DNA from: JADGHE01 sp035716025
Lineage (GTDB): Bacteria; Pseudomonadota; Alphaproteobacteria; Rhizobiales; Xanthobacteraceae
Length of the DNA stretch: 64,000 nucleotides
Direction: 5' to 3'
Assembly: GCA_035716025.1 (NCBI GenBank)
Contig: DASTKH010000042.1
Location: 121,932-185,931 of the forward strand
Made by a program: the position numbers and the translations under genes. A model generated the notes under the pieces. It saw only the letters and a program-made list of their open reading frames with translations, searched no databases and was not told the origin of the DNA. Within the stretch, counting starts at the first letter, position 1; each line of letters starts with the position of its first letter. Shown one piece after another: positions 7,344 to 14,855 of the stretch.

Positions 7344-9266
7344 ATGAACGCCAACCTGCGCAATTTCGCCCTCTGGGTGATCATCGTTCTCCTGCTGCTT
7401 GCGCTGTTTACGCTGTTCCAAAACCCCGGGCAGCGCACCAGCTCGCAGGACATCTCCTTTTCGCAGCTGTTGACCGAGGTGGACGCCGGCCGCGTGCGGG
7501 ACGTGACCATCCAGGGCCCCGAGATTCACGGCACGTTTACCGACGGCCGCAGCTTCCAGACCTACGCGCCGAACGACCCCTCGCTCGTGCAGCGGCTCTA
7601 CGGCAAGGGGGTGACCATTACGGCGCGGCCGCCCCAGGACAACGTCCCCTGGTTCGTGTCGCTGCTCGTCTCCTGGCTGCCGTTCCTGGCATTGATCGGG
7701 GTCTGGATCTTTCTGTCCCGCCAGATGCAAGGGGGCGCCGGCAAGGCGATGGGCTTCGGCAAGTCGCGTGCGAAACTTCTCACGGAGGCGCATGGGCGCG
7801 TCACCTTCGACGACGTCGCGGGTGTGGACGAGGCCAAGCAGGACCTGCAGGAGATCGTCGAATTTCTGCGCGATCCCGGCAAGTTCCAGCGCCTCGGCGG
7901 GAAGATTCCGCGCGGCGTGCTGCTCGTCGGGCCGCCCGGCACCGGCAAGACGCTGATCGCCCGCGCCGTCGCGGGCGAAGCGAATGTGCCGTTCTTCACC
8001 ATTTCCGGCTCCGATTTCGTCGAAATGTTCGTCGGCGTCGGTGCCTCCCGCGTGCGCGACATGTTCGAGCAGGCGAAGAAGAACGCGCCTTGCATCATCT
8101 TCATCGACGAAATCGACGCGGTCGGCCGCCACCGCGGCGCCGGCCTCGGCGGCGGCAATGACGAGCGCGAGCAGACGCTCAACCAGCTCCTCGTCGAAAT
8201 GGACGGGTTCGAGGCGAATGAAGGCATCATCCTTATCGCCGCCACCAACCGGCCGGACGTGCTCGATCCGGCGCTTCTGCGCCCGGGTCGTTTCGACCGG
8301 CAGGTGATCGTGCCGAATCCGGACGTCGTCGGCCGCGAGCAGATCCTGAAGGTGCACGTGCGGAAGGTGCCGCTCGCCCCCGACGTGAACCTCAAGACCA
8401 TCGCCCGCGGCACCCCGGGCTTTTCCGGCGCCGATCTGATGAACCTCGTCAACGAGGCGGCGTTGATGGCGGCGCGGCGCAACAAGCGGATGGTGACGCA
8501 GGCGGAATTCGAGGACGCCAAGGACAAGGTGATGATGGGCGCCGAGCGCAAATCGCTCGTCATGACCGAAGAAGAGAAGATGCTGACCGCCTATCACGAA
8601 GGGGGCCACGCGATCGTCGCCCTCAACGTCAAGGCGACCGATCCCGTGCACAAGGCGACGATCATTCCGCGCGGGCGCGCGCTCGGCATGGTCATGCAGC
8701 TCCCCGAACGCGACAAATTGTCGATGAGCTATGAGCAGATGACGTCGCGGCTCGCCATCATGATGGGCGGACGCGTCGCCGAGGAAATGATCTTCGGCCG
8801 GGACAAGGTTACCTCCGGCGCGCAGTCCGACATCGAGCAGGCGACGCGGCTTGCCCGCATGATGGTGACGCGCTGGGGGTTTTCGCCCGAGCTCGGCACG
8901 GTCGCCTATGGCGAAAACCAGGACGAGGTGTTCCTCGGCATGTCGGTTGCGCGCCAGCAGAACATTTCCGAGGCCACCGCGCAGAAGATCGACGCGGAAA
9001 TCAAGCGCTTGGTCGAGGCGGGTCACGCCGAGGCGCGTCGGATTCTCGAGGAGAAGCGCCAGGATCTGGAAAGCCTTGCGAAGGGGCTGCTTGAGTTCGA
9101 AACGCTTACGGGCGAGGAGATCATCGATCTGCTCGCCGGCAAGCGGCCCAGCCGCGAATCGGTCATCGAGCCGAGCACGCCGCGTTCTTCGGCCGTGCCG
9201 ACGGCCGGCAAGGGCCGTCCGCGCCCAGAGGCCCCCGGTCCGATGGAGCCGCAGCCGCAGGCTTGA
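7344..9266 (+). CDS. ftsH: FtsH, ATP-dependent zinc metalloprotease
   Basis: FtsH is the inner-membrane AAA+ protease that degrades unstable cytoplasmic and membrane proteins. The 640-aa protein has transmembrane segments at about residues 8-26 and 103-127 flanking a periplasmic loop. The AAA module has Walker A GPPGTGKT (196-203), Walker B 'CIIFIDEIDAVG' and an SRH region ending 'LLRPGRFDRQV'. The protease domain has the zinc motif HEGGH at 418-422 (HExxH) and a downstream 'SDIEQATRLARMMV'. The start is supported by GAAGGA. It follows tilS, the usual alphaproteobacterial order; glmM comes next but is separated by an oppositely oriented MFS gene. Confidence 0.98.
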   Translation: MNANLRNFALWVIIVLLLLALFTLFQNPGQRTSSQDISFSQLLTEVDAGRVRDVTIQGPEIHGTFTDGRSFQTYAPNDPSLVQRLYGKGVTITARPPQDNVPWFVSLLVSWLPFLALIGVWIFLSRQMQGGAGKAMGFGKSRAKLLTEAHGRVTFDDVAGVDEAKQDLQEIVEFLRDPGKFQRLGGKIPRGVLLVGPPGTGKTLIARAVAGEANVPFFTISGSDFVEMFVGVGASRVRDMFEQAKKNAPCIIFIDEIDAVGRHRGAGLGGGNDEREQTLNQLLVEMDGFEANEGIILIAATNRPDVLDPALLRPGRFDRQVIVPNPDVVGREQILKVHVRKVPLAPDVNLKTIARGTPGFSGADLMNLVNEAALMAARRNKRMVTQAEFEDAKDKVMMGAERKSLVMTEEEKMLTAYHEGGHAIVALNVKATDPVHKATIIPRGRALGMVMQLPERDKLSMSYEQMTSRLAIMMGGRVAEEMIFGRDKVTSGAQSDIEQATRLARMMVTRWGFSPELGTVAYGENQDEVFLGMSVARQQNISEATAQKIDAEIKRLVEAGHAEARRILEEKRQDLESLAKGLLEFETLTGEEIIDLLAGKRPSRESVIEPSTPRSSAVPTAGKGRPRPEAPGPMEPQPQA

Positions 9267-9306
9267 GGCCGGGCCGGCGGTGCTCCCGGGCTGCTTGCGA
9301 AGATCA

Positions 9307-10476
9307 TCACGCATCACGAGGCCAGACGGCGGCGACGAGCGCCGCCATCAGGCCCAGAACGATGAGAACGAGACCGACCACAGCGGGCCATCTGCCGGCG
9401 TGCCACGCCATGCCCCCCAGCACGGCGCCGAAGCTTCCGCCGACATAATAGGACGTGACATAAAGGCCGACGGCGGAGGAGGCCCCCTCGCGGGCGGTCA
9501 CCGCCACATAGCTTGTCGAACAGGCTTGGCAGAGAAACCCTCCGACTGCGAACAGCGCCATCCCGACGACCACGGCCGGCAAAGAGCTCGCGAGCGACAC
9601 CGCCAGACCGAGAGCCCACAGGCCGAGAACGCCGAGCACGAACGGCTTGCGGCCGAAGCGCGCGACCGCACGGCCGGTGAAGGGGCTGGCGGCGGTGCCG
9701 CAGAGATAGACGATGAAAACGGAGCCGATAAGCGCGGGCGACAGTTCGAAGGGCGGTTCCGCCAGGTGGAACGTCACGAAGGTGAAGGCGGCGAGGAAAT
9801 TGAAGAGGACGCCGAAGCCGATCGCGTAGGTGGCGATCAATTGCGGGTTCGCCAGGTGGCGCGCCATCTGCCGGAGCGCCTGGCCGACGTGGCGGGCGGG
9901 AACGAATGCCCGCTCCCGGGGCAGCAGGGCAGCCACGGCGAGCGCCAAGGCGAGCGTGATGAGCCCGTCGACCAGAAAGGCAGTCCGCCAAGTGGAGAGG
10001 TCGGCAACGACGCCGGTCAGGAAGCGTCCGAGAAACCCGCCGAAACTGCCGGCCGCGATGTAGACGCCGGTCATTGCGGTCGCCTCGCCGCGGGGCCATT
10101 CTTCGCCGATATAGGCGACCAGTACCGTGAATATGGGCGGCAGCAGCAGGCCCTGGACGAAGCGGAGGGCGACGAGACTCGACAGGTCCGGGGCAAAGGC
10201 CAAAGCGAGGGTCGGCACCACGACGGCCAGCCCGGCGCTCACGATGAGGCGCTTGCGGCCGAGCACATCGGCGATTGCTCCGGCGAACGGCGCGACGCCC
10301 GCGACCGCAAGGGTGTTTGCCGTCATGATGAGGCTCGCCGCGCCGGCGGGGGCCGCGAAGTCGCTCGAAAGCAAAGGAAGGACCGCCTGCGGCGCGTACA
10401 AATTCATAAACACGCAGATCGCCGCACAGGCGATGGCAACATAGGTCGGCGCTGGGCGAAATGCGGAGACGGACAC
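9307..10476 (-). CDS. MFS transporter
   Basis: This 389-aa integral membrane protein has about 12 hydrophobic segments arranged as two six-helix halves. The MFS signature after the second helix is 'GAIADVLGRKRL'; an equivalent loop in the second half reads 'RAVARFGRKPF'. Such proteins use the proton gradient to export drugs or metabolites, or to import sugars and acids; the subfamily looks closest to the arabinose-efflux/YnfM type. The substrate cannot be read from sequence. The start is a GTG without an obvious ribosome-binding site. The gene lies on the opposite strand between ftsH and glmM, an interruption of an otherwise core gene run. Confidence 0.85.
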   Translation of the reverse strand: MSVSAFRPAPTYVAIACAAICVFMNLYAPQAVLPLLSSDFAAPAGAASLIMTANTLAVAGVAPFAGAIADVLGRKRLIVSAGLAVVVPTLALAFAPDLSSLVALRFVQGLLLPPIFTVLVAYIGEEWPRGEATAMTGVYIAAGSFGGFLGRFLTGVVADLSTWRTAFLVDGLITLALALAVAALLPRERAFVPARHVGQALRQMARHLANPQLIATYAIGFGVLFNFLAAFTFVTFHLAEPPFELSPALIGSVFIVYLCGTAASPFTGRAVARFGRKPFVLGVLGLWALGLAVSLASSLPAVVVGMALFAVGGFLCQACSTSYVAVTAREGASSAVGLYVTSYYVGGSFGAVLGGMAWHAGRWPAVVGLVLIVLGLMAALVAAVWPRDA

Positions 10477-10683
10477 TTGCGGTCGGGGGGATGTTCGCGC
10501 GTCAGAAATGTCAGCTACTTGTAACCAAAGCTCACAAATCTTGAAGGCAGGGGGGACGATCGGGTTCTATACTAAACGACGAATCGCATTTGGGTGGACT
10601 GGCGCAGCAGGGCTGATCGGCCTTTGCTGCGTGGTGGTTTTGCTAGACGGCCCGGTAATGCGTTGCGGCGGGGGCCTGAAACA

Positions 10684-12033
10684 ATGGCGCGGAAGTATTT
10701 TGGTACCGACGGAATTCGCGGCAAGGCGAACAACGGCAAGCTGAACGCCGAGCTCGCAATGCGGGTGGGCATGGCGGCGGGCCTCATGTTCCAGCGCGGC
10801 GAGCATCGCCATCGCGTCCTCATCGGCAAGGATACACGGCTTTCCGGTTATCTGATCGAGAACGCACTGACTGCCGGCTTCCTCTCGGTCGGGCTTGACG
10901 TGTTTTTGGTGGGCCCCATGCCGACCCCCGCCGTCGCAATGTTGACCCGGTCCATGCGGGCTGACCTCGGGGTGATGATTTCGGCCTCCCACAATCCCTA
11001 CGACGACAACGGCATCAAGCTGTTTGGCCCCGACGGGTACAAGCTGTCCGATGACATCGAATTCGAAATCGAAAAGCTGATCGATTCCGACATGTCGAGC
11101 CGGCTCGCCCGCTCGAACCAGGTCGGCCGCGCCAAGCGCATCGAGGGCGCCGACGCGCGCTATATCGAATTTGCCAAGCGCACCCTGCCGCGCAATCTCG
11201 AATTCGACGGGTTGCGCGCGGTGGTCGATTGCGCGCACGGGGCAGCCTACAAGGTCGCGCCGGAAGCCCTGTGGGAACTTGGGGCGGACGTGATTTCGAT
11301 CGGTGTCGAACCGGACGGCTTCAATATCAACAAGGAATGCGGTTCGACCTCGCCCGAGATGCTATGCCGCAAGGTGCGCGAAATGCGCGCCGATATCGGC
11401 GTCGCGCTCGATGGGGATGCAGACCGCGTCATCATCGTGGACGAGAAGGGGCACGTCGTCGACGGGGATCAGCTCCTTGCCGTCATTGCGGATTCCTTCA
11501 AGGAAGACGGCCGGCTTGCCAGGGATGGCGTCGTTACGACGGTGATGTCCAATCTCGCATTGGAGCGCTATCTGCGCGCGCTCGGCATTTCCGTGGCGCG
11601 CACCCCCGTGGGGGATCGCTATGTGCTCGAACACATGCGCGAACACGGCTTCAATGTCGGGGGCGAGCCGTCCGGTCACATTATTCTGTCCGATTACACG
11701 ACGACCGGGGACGGCTTCGTCGCCGCGCTGCAGGTCATGGCGGTGGTGAAGCGACAGGGGCGACCCGTTTCCGAGGTCTGCCGGCGCTTCGAGCCGCTCC
11801 CGCAGGTGCTGCGCAATGTGCGCTGCGCAAGCGGCAGGCCGCTCGAGTCGCCGCAGGTCCGCGCAGCGATCGACGGCGCGACGGCCCGGCTCAACGGTTG
11901 CGGGCGCGTGGTCGTGCGGCCGTCGGGTACCGAGCCCGTCATCCGCATCATGGCCGAGGGGGACGATCCGGCCCTCGTCGCCCAGGTGGTCGACGACATT
12001 GCCGGCGCCCTGGCAGGCTCCGCGGCCGCCTGA
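10684..12033 (+). CDS. glmM: GlmM, phosphoglucosamine mutase
   Basis: GlmM converts glucosamine-6-phosphate to glucosamine-1-phosphate, feeding UDP-GlcNAc for peptidoglycan and lipid A. The 449-aa sequence begins 'MARKYFGTDGIRGKAN', the hallmark N-terminus. It has the phosphorylatable Ser102 in 'ISASHNPYDDNGIK', the metal-binding DGDADR at 243-248, a substrate loop 'GGEPSGHII' and the phosphate-binding 'VVRPSGTEPVIRIMAEG' near the C-terminus. The start at 10684 is set by homology. A 207-bp gap to the divergent MFS gene should hold the promoter, but I see no strong -35/-10 pair there. Confidence 0.97.
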   Translation: MARKYFGTDGIRGKANNGKLNAELAMRVGMAAGLMFQRGEHRHRVLIGKDTRLSGYLIENALTAGFLSVGLDVFLVGPMPTPAVAMLTRSMRADLGVMISASHNPYDDNGIKLFGPDGYKLSDDIEFEIEKLIDSDMSSRLARSNQVGRAKRIEGADARYIEFAKRTLPRNLEFDGLRAVVDCAHGAAYKVAPEALWELGADVISIGVEPDGFNINKECGSTSPEMLCRKVREMRADIGVALDGDADRVIIVDEKGHVVDGDQLLAVIADSFKEDGRLARDGVVTTVMSNLALERYLRALGISVARTPVGDRYVLEHMREHGFNVGGEPSGHIILSDYTTTGDGFVAALQVMAVVKRQGRPVSEVCRRFEPLPQVLRNVRCASGRPLESPQVRAAIDGATARLNGCGRVVVRPSGTEPVIRIMAEGDDPALVAQVVDDIAGALAGSAAA

Positions 12034-12194
12034 AGCTTTTCGGCTGCGAGGCGGATCGCGGGTTCGCGTTCCGACCCCTTTTCAGGCTGCGAAGGGCGGT
12101 TCCGTGTCCAGCCACCGAGACCCGGGTAAACTCTGATCGGGCGGCTTGCTTCTCGTCGTGCGGATCGTCCCGGCTTCGGACGCAAAAGGGCAGG

Positions 12195-12572
12195 TGGGGC
12201 TTCAAGGCGCTCGCCAACAAATGGCGGGAAGAATCGATCGAGGAAATGCGCCACGCGGACCGGTTTGCCGAGCGCATCATTTTCCTCGAAGGCCTGCCGA
12301 ACATGCAGGCGCTCGACCCGCGGCATATCGGCCAGAACGTGAAGGAAATTCTTGAATGCGATTTGCGGGCCGAGTTCTCGGCGCGGGCGCTCGACCAGGA
12401 AGTCGCGACTTACTGCCACGAGGTCAAGGATTACGTCGGTCGTGATTTCTTCGAAGAGCTGATGAAGGACGAGGAAGGCCACATCGATTTCCTCGAAACA
12501 CAGCTCGACCTTGTCGCGCGGCTTGGCGTCGAACCGTACGCGCAACATCACATCGGGAAGCTCGACGACTGA
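12195..12572 (+). pseudogene. bfr: Bacterioferritin, 5'-truncated remnant
   Basis: From codon 12195 ('WGFKALANKWREES') to the stop, the translation matches bacterioferritin from about residue 35 onward. The ferroxidase and heme residues equivalent to Glu51, Met52 and His54 ('EEMRH'), Glu94 and Glu127/His130 ('DEEGHID') are present. The first helix with Glu18 and the start region are missing. I searched 12034-12194 in all three frames and found no displaced N-terminus. The first in-frame ATG is at 12246, which would also lose Glu51 and Met52. Intact Bfr stores iron as 24-mers. This copy is probably non-functional or recently deleted at its 5' end; expression of a short product cannot be excluded. 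Confidence 0.75.
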
Positions 12573-12590
12573 TCGGGCACGATCTCGGGG

Positions 12591-12613
12591 CGGCGCCTGC
12601 GTCGCCGGTTTTT
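12591..12613 (+). terminator. Candidate terminator after the bfr remnant
   Basis: CGGCG-CCTGCGT-CGCCG followed by G and five T bases. The stem is short but GC-rich and lies 18 bases after the bfr stop. Confidence 0.6.
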
Positions 12614-12615
12614 CA

Positions 12616-12639
12616 GAATCGGAATCCCGATTCAGAATC
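12616..12639. promoter_or_regulatory. Cluster of four GANTC (CcrM methylation) sites
   Basis: GAATC at 12616 and 12622, GATTC at 12629 and GAATC at 12635 lie within 24 bp, partly as alternating inverted repeats. GANTC is the target of the cell-cycle methyltransferase CcrM in alphaproteobacteria. The cluster is about 105 bp upstream of a CtrA box and about 200 bp before an outer-membrane protein gene. Confidence 0.55.
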
Positions 12640-12658
12640 GGAGCCAGAGCACCATTTT

Positions 12659-12682
12659 GCCGTCCGCGTCGGCGCGGACGGC
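12659..12682. repeat. GC-rich perfect inverted repeat
   Basis: GCCGTCCGC/GCGGACGGC with a six-base loop forms a 9-bp stem with no T-run on either side. It lies between the GANTC cluster and the CtrA box. Confidence 0.5.
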
Positions 12683-12728
12683 TCCATCTCCTTGCCGCTC
12701 TTCGCAGCAAATTATGGTGAATAAACGC

Positions 12729-12759
12729 GGTTAAGATTTAACCTTAAGCAGCACTTAAC
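12729..12759 (+). promoter_or_regulatory. CtrA-type binding region: TTAA-N7-TTAAC box plus adjacent palindrome
   Basis: The stretch 12744-12759 is TTAA, seven bases, TTAAC, an exact match to the CtrA full box. Immediately upstream, 12729-12743 is a perfect palindrome GGTTAA-GAT-TTAACC containing further half-sites. The box ends 79 bp before the start of the next gene. CtrA is the alphaproteobacterial cell-cycle response regulator; the assignment is by consensus only. Confidence 0.6.
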
Positions 12760-12838
12760 CAATCGCTGCAATCATCGGCATCGTGAGTGTTGGAGTGGGG
12801 TTGTCGACGAGCGCCCTACGGACGAAGAGGACGATGCC

Positions 12839-13672
12839 ATGGGCAGCAGTGTACGAAGGTTGGCCCTCGTCGGAGCGGCCGTGACGTTGACGCTATCGGC
12901 GGCAAGCGCTGCCGATCTTCCGCCGATCATCCAGGGCGCGCCGCCGCCGGTCGTCTACGACGATTTCGCCAGCGGATGGTATCTGCGCGGCGACATCGGC
13001 ATGAGCAATCAGCGGGTCGGCAGCCTGTTCAACGCGCTTTACCTGACGCCCGGCGTCACGGTGACCAATCTCGCAAAATCGTTCGATTCGGCGCCGATTT
13101 TCGGCATCGGCTTTGGCTATCAGTTCAACAGCTGGCTACGTTTCGACGTCACCGGCGAATATCGCGGCAAGGCGTCGTTCCGCGGGCTCGACGTCTATAC
13201 GCCGGAGCCCGCAAGCGGAACCGGCGTCGGCGTCGACGACTATTACGGCTCAAAGCACGAATGGGTCGCGCTCGCCAACGTCTATTTTGACCTCGGCACC
13301 TGGTACGGCCTGTCGCCCTTCATCGGCGCCGGCATCGGCACGGCCTATAATGTCATCAGCAATTTCCGCGACGTGAACGTCGCCACCGCCGGGCTGGCCT
13401 ATGCCGAGGCGGCCGGCAAATGGAATTTTGCGTGGGCCCTGCACGCAGGCCTTGCCTATCACGTCACGCCGGGCCTCATCGTCGAACTGGCATATCGCTA
13501 CCTGGATCTCGGCAGCGCCAGGTCCGGCGATCTCATCACCTATAACGGGGTGAGCGCCATCGTGAACCCGATGGAATTCAGGGATCTGACCTCGCACGAC
13601 GTCAAGGTCGGCGTGCGCTGGATGATCGACACGCCGCCGCCTCCGCCGCCCCCGCTCGTCACCAAAGGGTGA
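12839..13672 (+). CDS. Outer-membrane beta-barrel protein (Omp25/Omp31-like)
   Basis: The 277-aa protein has a signal peptide (cleavage near residue 24, 'SAASA'). Alternating amphipathic strands then follow, typical of eight-stranded OMP_b-brl/OmpA-like barrels: 'WYLRGDIGMSNQ', 'FGIGFGYQFNSWLRFDVTGEY', 'SPFIGAGIGTAYN', 'ALHAGLAYHVTPGLIVELAYRYLDLG'. It ends with an aromatic-rich strand and a short Pro-rich tail. Such proteins are abundant surface proteins in rhizobia and Brucella. The start has AGAGGA upstream. The promoter region contains a CtrA box and a GANTC cluster, suggesting cell-cycle control. A strong terminator follows, so it is transcribed alone. Confidence 0.87.
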   Translation: MGSSVRRLALVGAAVTLTLSAASAADLPPIIQGAPPPVVYDDFASGWYLRGDIGMSNQRVGSLFNALYLTPGVTVTNLAKSFDSAPIFGIGFGYQFNSWLRFDVTGEYRGKASFRGLDVYTPEPASGTGVGVDDYYGSKHEWVALANVYFDLGTWYGLSPFIGAGIGTAYNVISNFRDVNVATAGLAYAEAAGKWNFAWALHAGLAYHVTPGLIVELAYRYLDLGSARSGDLITYNGVSAIVNPMEFRDLTSHDVKVGVRWMIDTPPPPPPPLVTKG

Positions 13673-13703
13673 CGGCGCAGCCGGCTGCATCCGCAATAAG
13701 GCG

Positions 13704-13739
13704 AACGGCGCGGGAATTCCCCGCGCCGTTTTGCTTTTT
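13704..13739 (+). terminator. Rho-independent terminator after the first beta-barrel gene
   Basis: An 11-bp perfect stem AACGGCGCGGG/CCCGCGCCGTT with a 5-base loop is followed by TTGCTTTTT. Confidence 0.92.
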
Positions 13740-13850
13740 GGTCGGCCAAGGCCGGATAACCGATCGTTAAGGTTAATCGAGAATTATGCGTGGGTGTTCG
13801 AAGCAGCCGCGGTCGCGCGGCCGGCAGCGAGAGCGGAAAGAGCGGACTCC

Positions 13851-14693
13851 ATGCGTGCAGTCATTCTCGGTTTGGCCAGCCTCACGATCGCCGGGAACGC
13901 GGTCGCGGCCGACTATCTGAGGGGCTCGACCTACGATGCCCTTCCTTCGGCGCGCTATGACTGGAGCGGCGTCTATGCCGGCGCCCAATGGAGCTACTCG
14001 AGCAACACTTACGAGTTCAACAAGTCCACGAGGCCGCTCGTGGCCGACATCTTGCGGCAGACTCTCCTGGAAAGCGAAGGGCATGTATCGGATCTGCCCA
14101 ACCTGCCGAAGCGCAGCACGACGGGAAGCGGTTTCGGTTTCTTTGTCGGTTACAACAGCCAATGGGGGGATGCCGTCGTCGGCCTCGAAGTCAATTACAA
14201 CCGCGTCGGCGGCGGCACCGCCGCGTCCTCCGATATCATCGGCCGCGTTTTCGAAACAAGCGACGAATTCAGCAACAATTTCCTCATCTCTTCGAGCGCG
14301 ACGGCGCGCCTGACCGACATCGGTTCGCTGCGGATGCGCCTCGGCTATGCCTGGGGATGGGTGATGCCTTACGGGATGTTCGGCCTCGCCATTGGTCGCG
14401 TGGATGCGTTCCGCACCGCGACCGTTAATCTTGTCGCGACCGATGCATCGGATGCCGCGCTCGATCCGACCGACGGCATTCCGCCCCGGCCGGGCGCCGT
14501 TCTCAACCAAAGCCGAACCGAGTCGCGAAACGGGGTGGTCACATTCGGCTATATGCTTGGCGCGGGCGTCGATATCGGGCTTTTTCCCGGCGTGTTTGTG
14601 CGGGGCGAATGGGAATACGCCCAGCTCAACTCCGTGCTCGGCATCCCGATCAGCGTGAACTCCTTCCGGGTTGGCGCGGCGGTGAAGTACTGA
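13851..14693 (+). CDS. Outer-membrane beta-barrel protein, second copy
   Basis: The 280-aa protein begins with a signal peptide (cleavage near 'NAVA', residue 19). The mature part opens with 'YDWSGVYAGAQWSY', the typical N-terminal strand of rhizobial Omp25/31-type surface barrels, and continues with alternating strands such as 'GFGFFVGYNSQWG', 'MRLGYAWGWVMPYGMFGLAIG' and 'VFVRGEWEYAQL'. It ends in an aromatic residue ('AAVKY'), as expected for BAM-dependent insertion. It belongs to the same broad family as the preceding gene but the sequences are not near-identical. A GTTAAGGTTAATC motif (about 13766-13778) precedes it; the spacing does not match a full CtrA box. Confidence 0.85.
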   Translation: MRAVILGLASLTIAGNAVAADYLRGSTYDALPSARYDWSGVYAGAQWSYSSNTYEFNKSTRPLVADILRQTLLESEGHVSDLPNLPKRSTTGSGFGFFVGYNSQWGDAVVGLEVNYNRVGGGTAASSDIIGRVFETSDEFSNNFLISSSATARLTDIGSLRMRLGYAWGWVMPYGMFGLAIGRVDAFRTATVNLVATDASDAALDPTDGIPPRPGAVLNQSRTESRNGVVTFGYMLGAGVDIGLFPGVFVRGEWEYAQLNSVLGIPISVNSFRVGAAVKY

Positions 14694-14783
14694 GCGGCGC
14701 CGGGGCGCGGCCGCGAGAGAGGCATTGTGGCGCGCCGGCGCGTCTCGGGATCCGGATTGCCGGCTCTTTCCTGTTGACCGCGC

Positions 14784-14855
14784 CCGCGCGCTCCCTTATG
14801 CCCGCCAGTGGGACACCCCTCCCCAACGAGGGGCTTCTATCTGGAAGGGTAGACA
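14784..14855 (+). ncRNA. serC leader-like RNA element
   Basis: Just before serC is a perfect hairpin CCCCTC-CCCAAC-GAGGGG (14816-14833), followed at once by CTTC...GAAG (14834-14847). In the second stem the GAAG is part of the GGAAGGG ribosome-binding site. A further TCCC/GGGA pairing lies upstream. This matches the described serC motif of alphaproteobacteria, in which the last stem of a leader upstream of serC-serA overlaps the ribosome-binding site. The ligand or mechanism is not known to me. A covariance-model hit would settle it. Confidence 0.65.

Noticed and set aside
5811..9317. Very long minus-strand open frame (1168 codons) opposite tilS and ftsH
   Set aside because: It is antisense to two clearly conserved genes; the translation is His/Arg/Ala-rich with no domain. 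Long antisense frames are expected at this GC content.
8908..10524. 538-codon plus-strand frame crossing the ftsH end and the MFS gene
   Set aside because: It overlaps ftsH and runs antisense to the MFS gene, with no domain pattern.
12034..12194. Frameshifted N-terminus of bacterioferritin
   Set aside because: I looked for the helix A pattern (Glu-Leu...Asn-Gln-Tyr) in all three plus-strand frames and did not find it, so a simple frameshift does not explain the loss.
13766..13778. CtrA box before the second barrel gene
   Set aside because: The TTAA motifs are only two bases apart, not seven, so the full-box pattern is not met.
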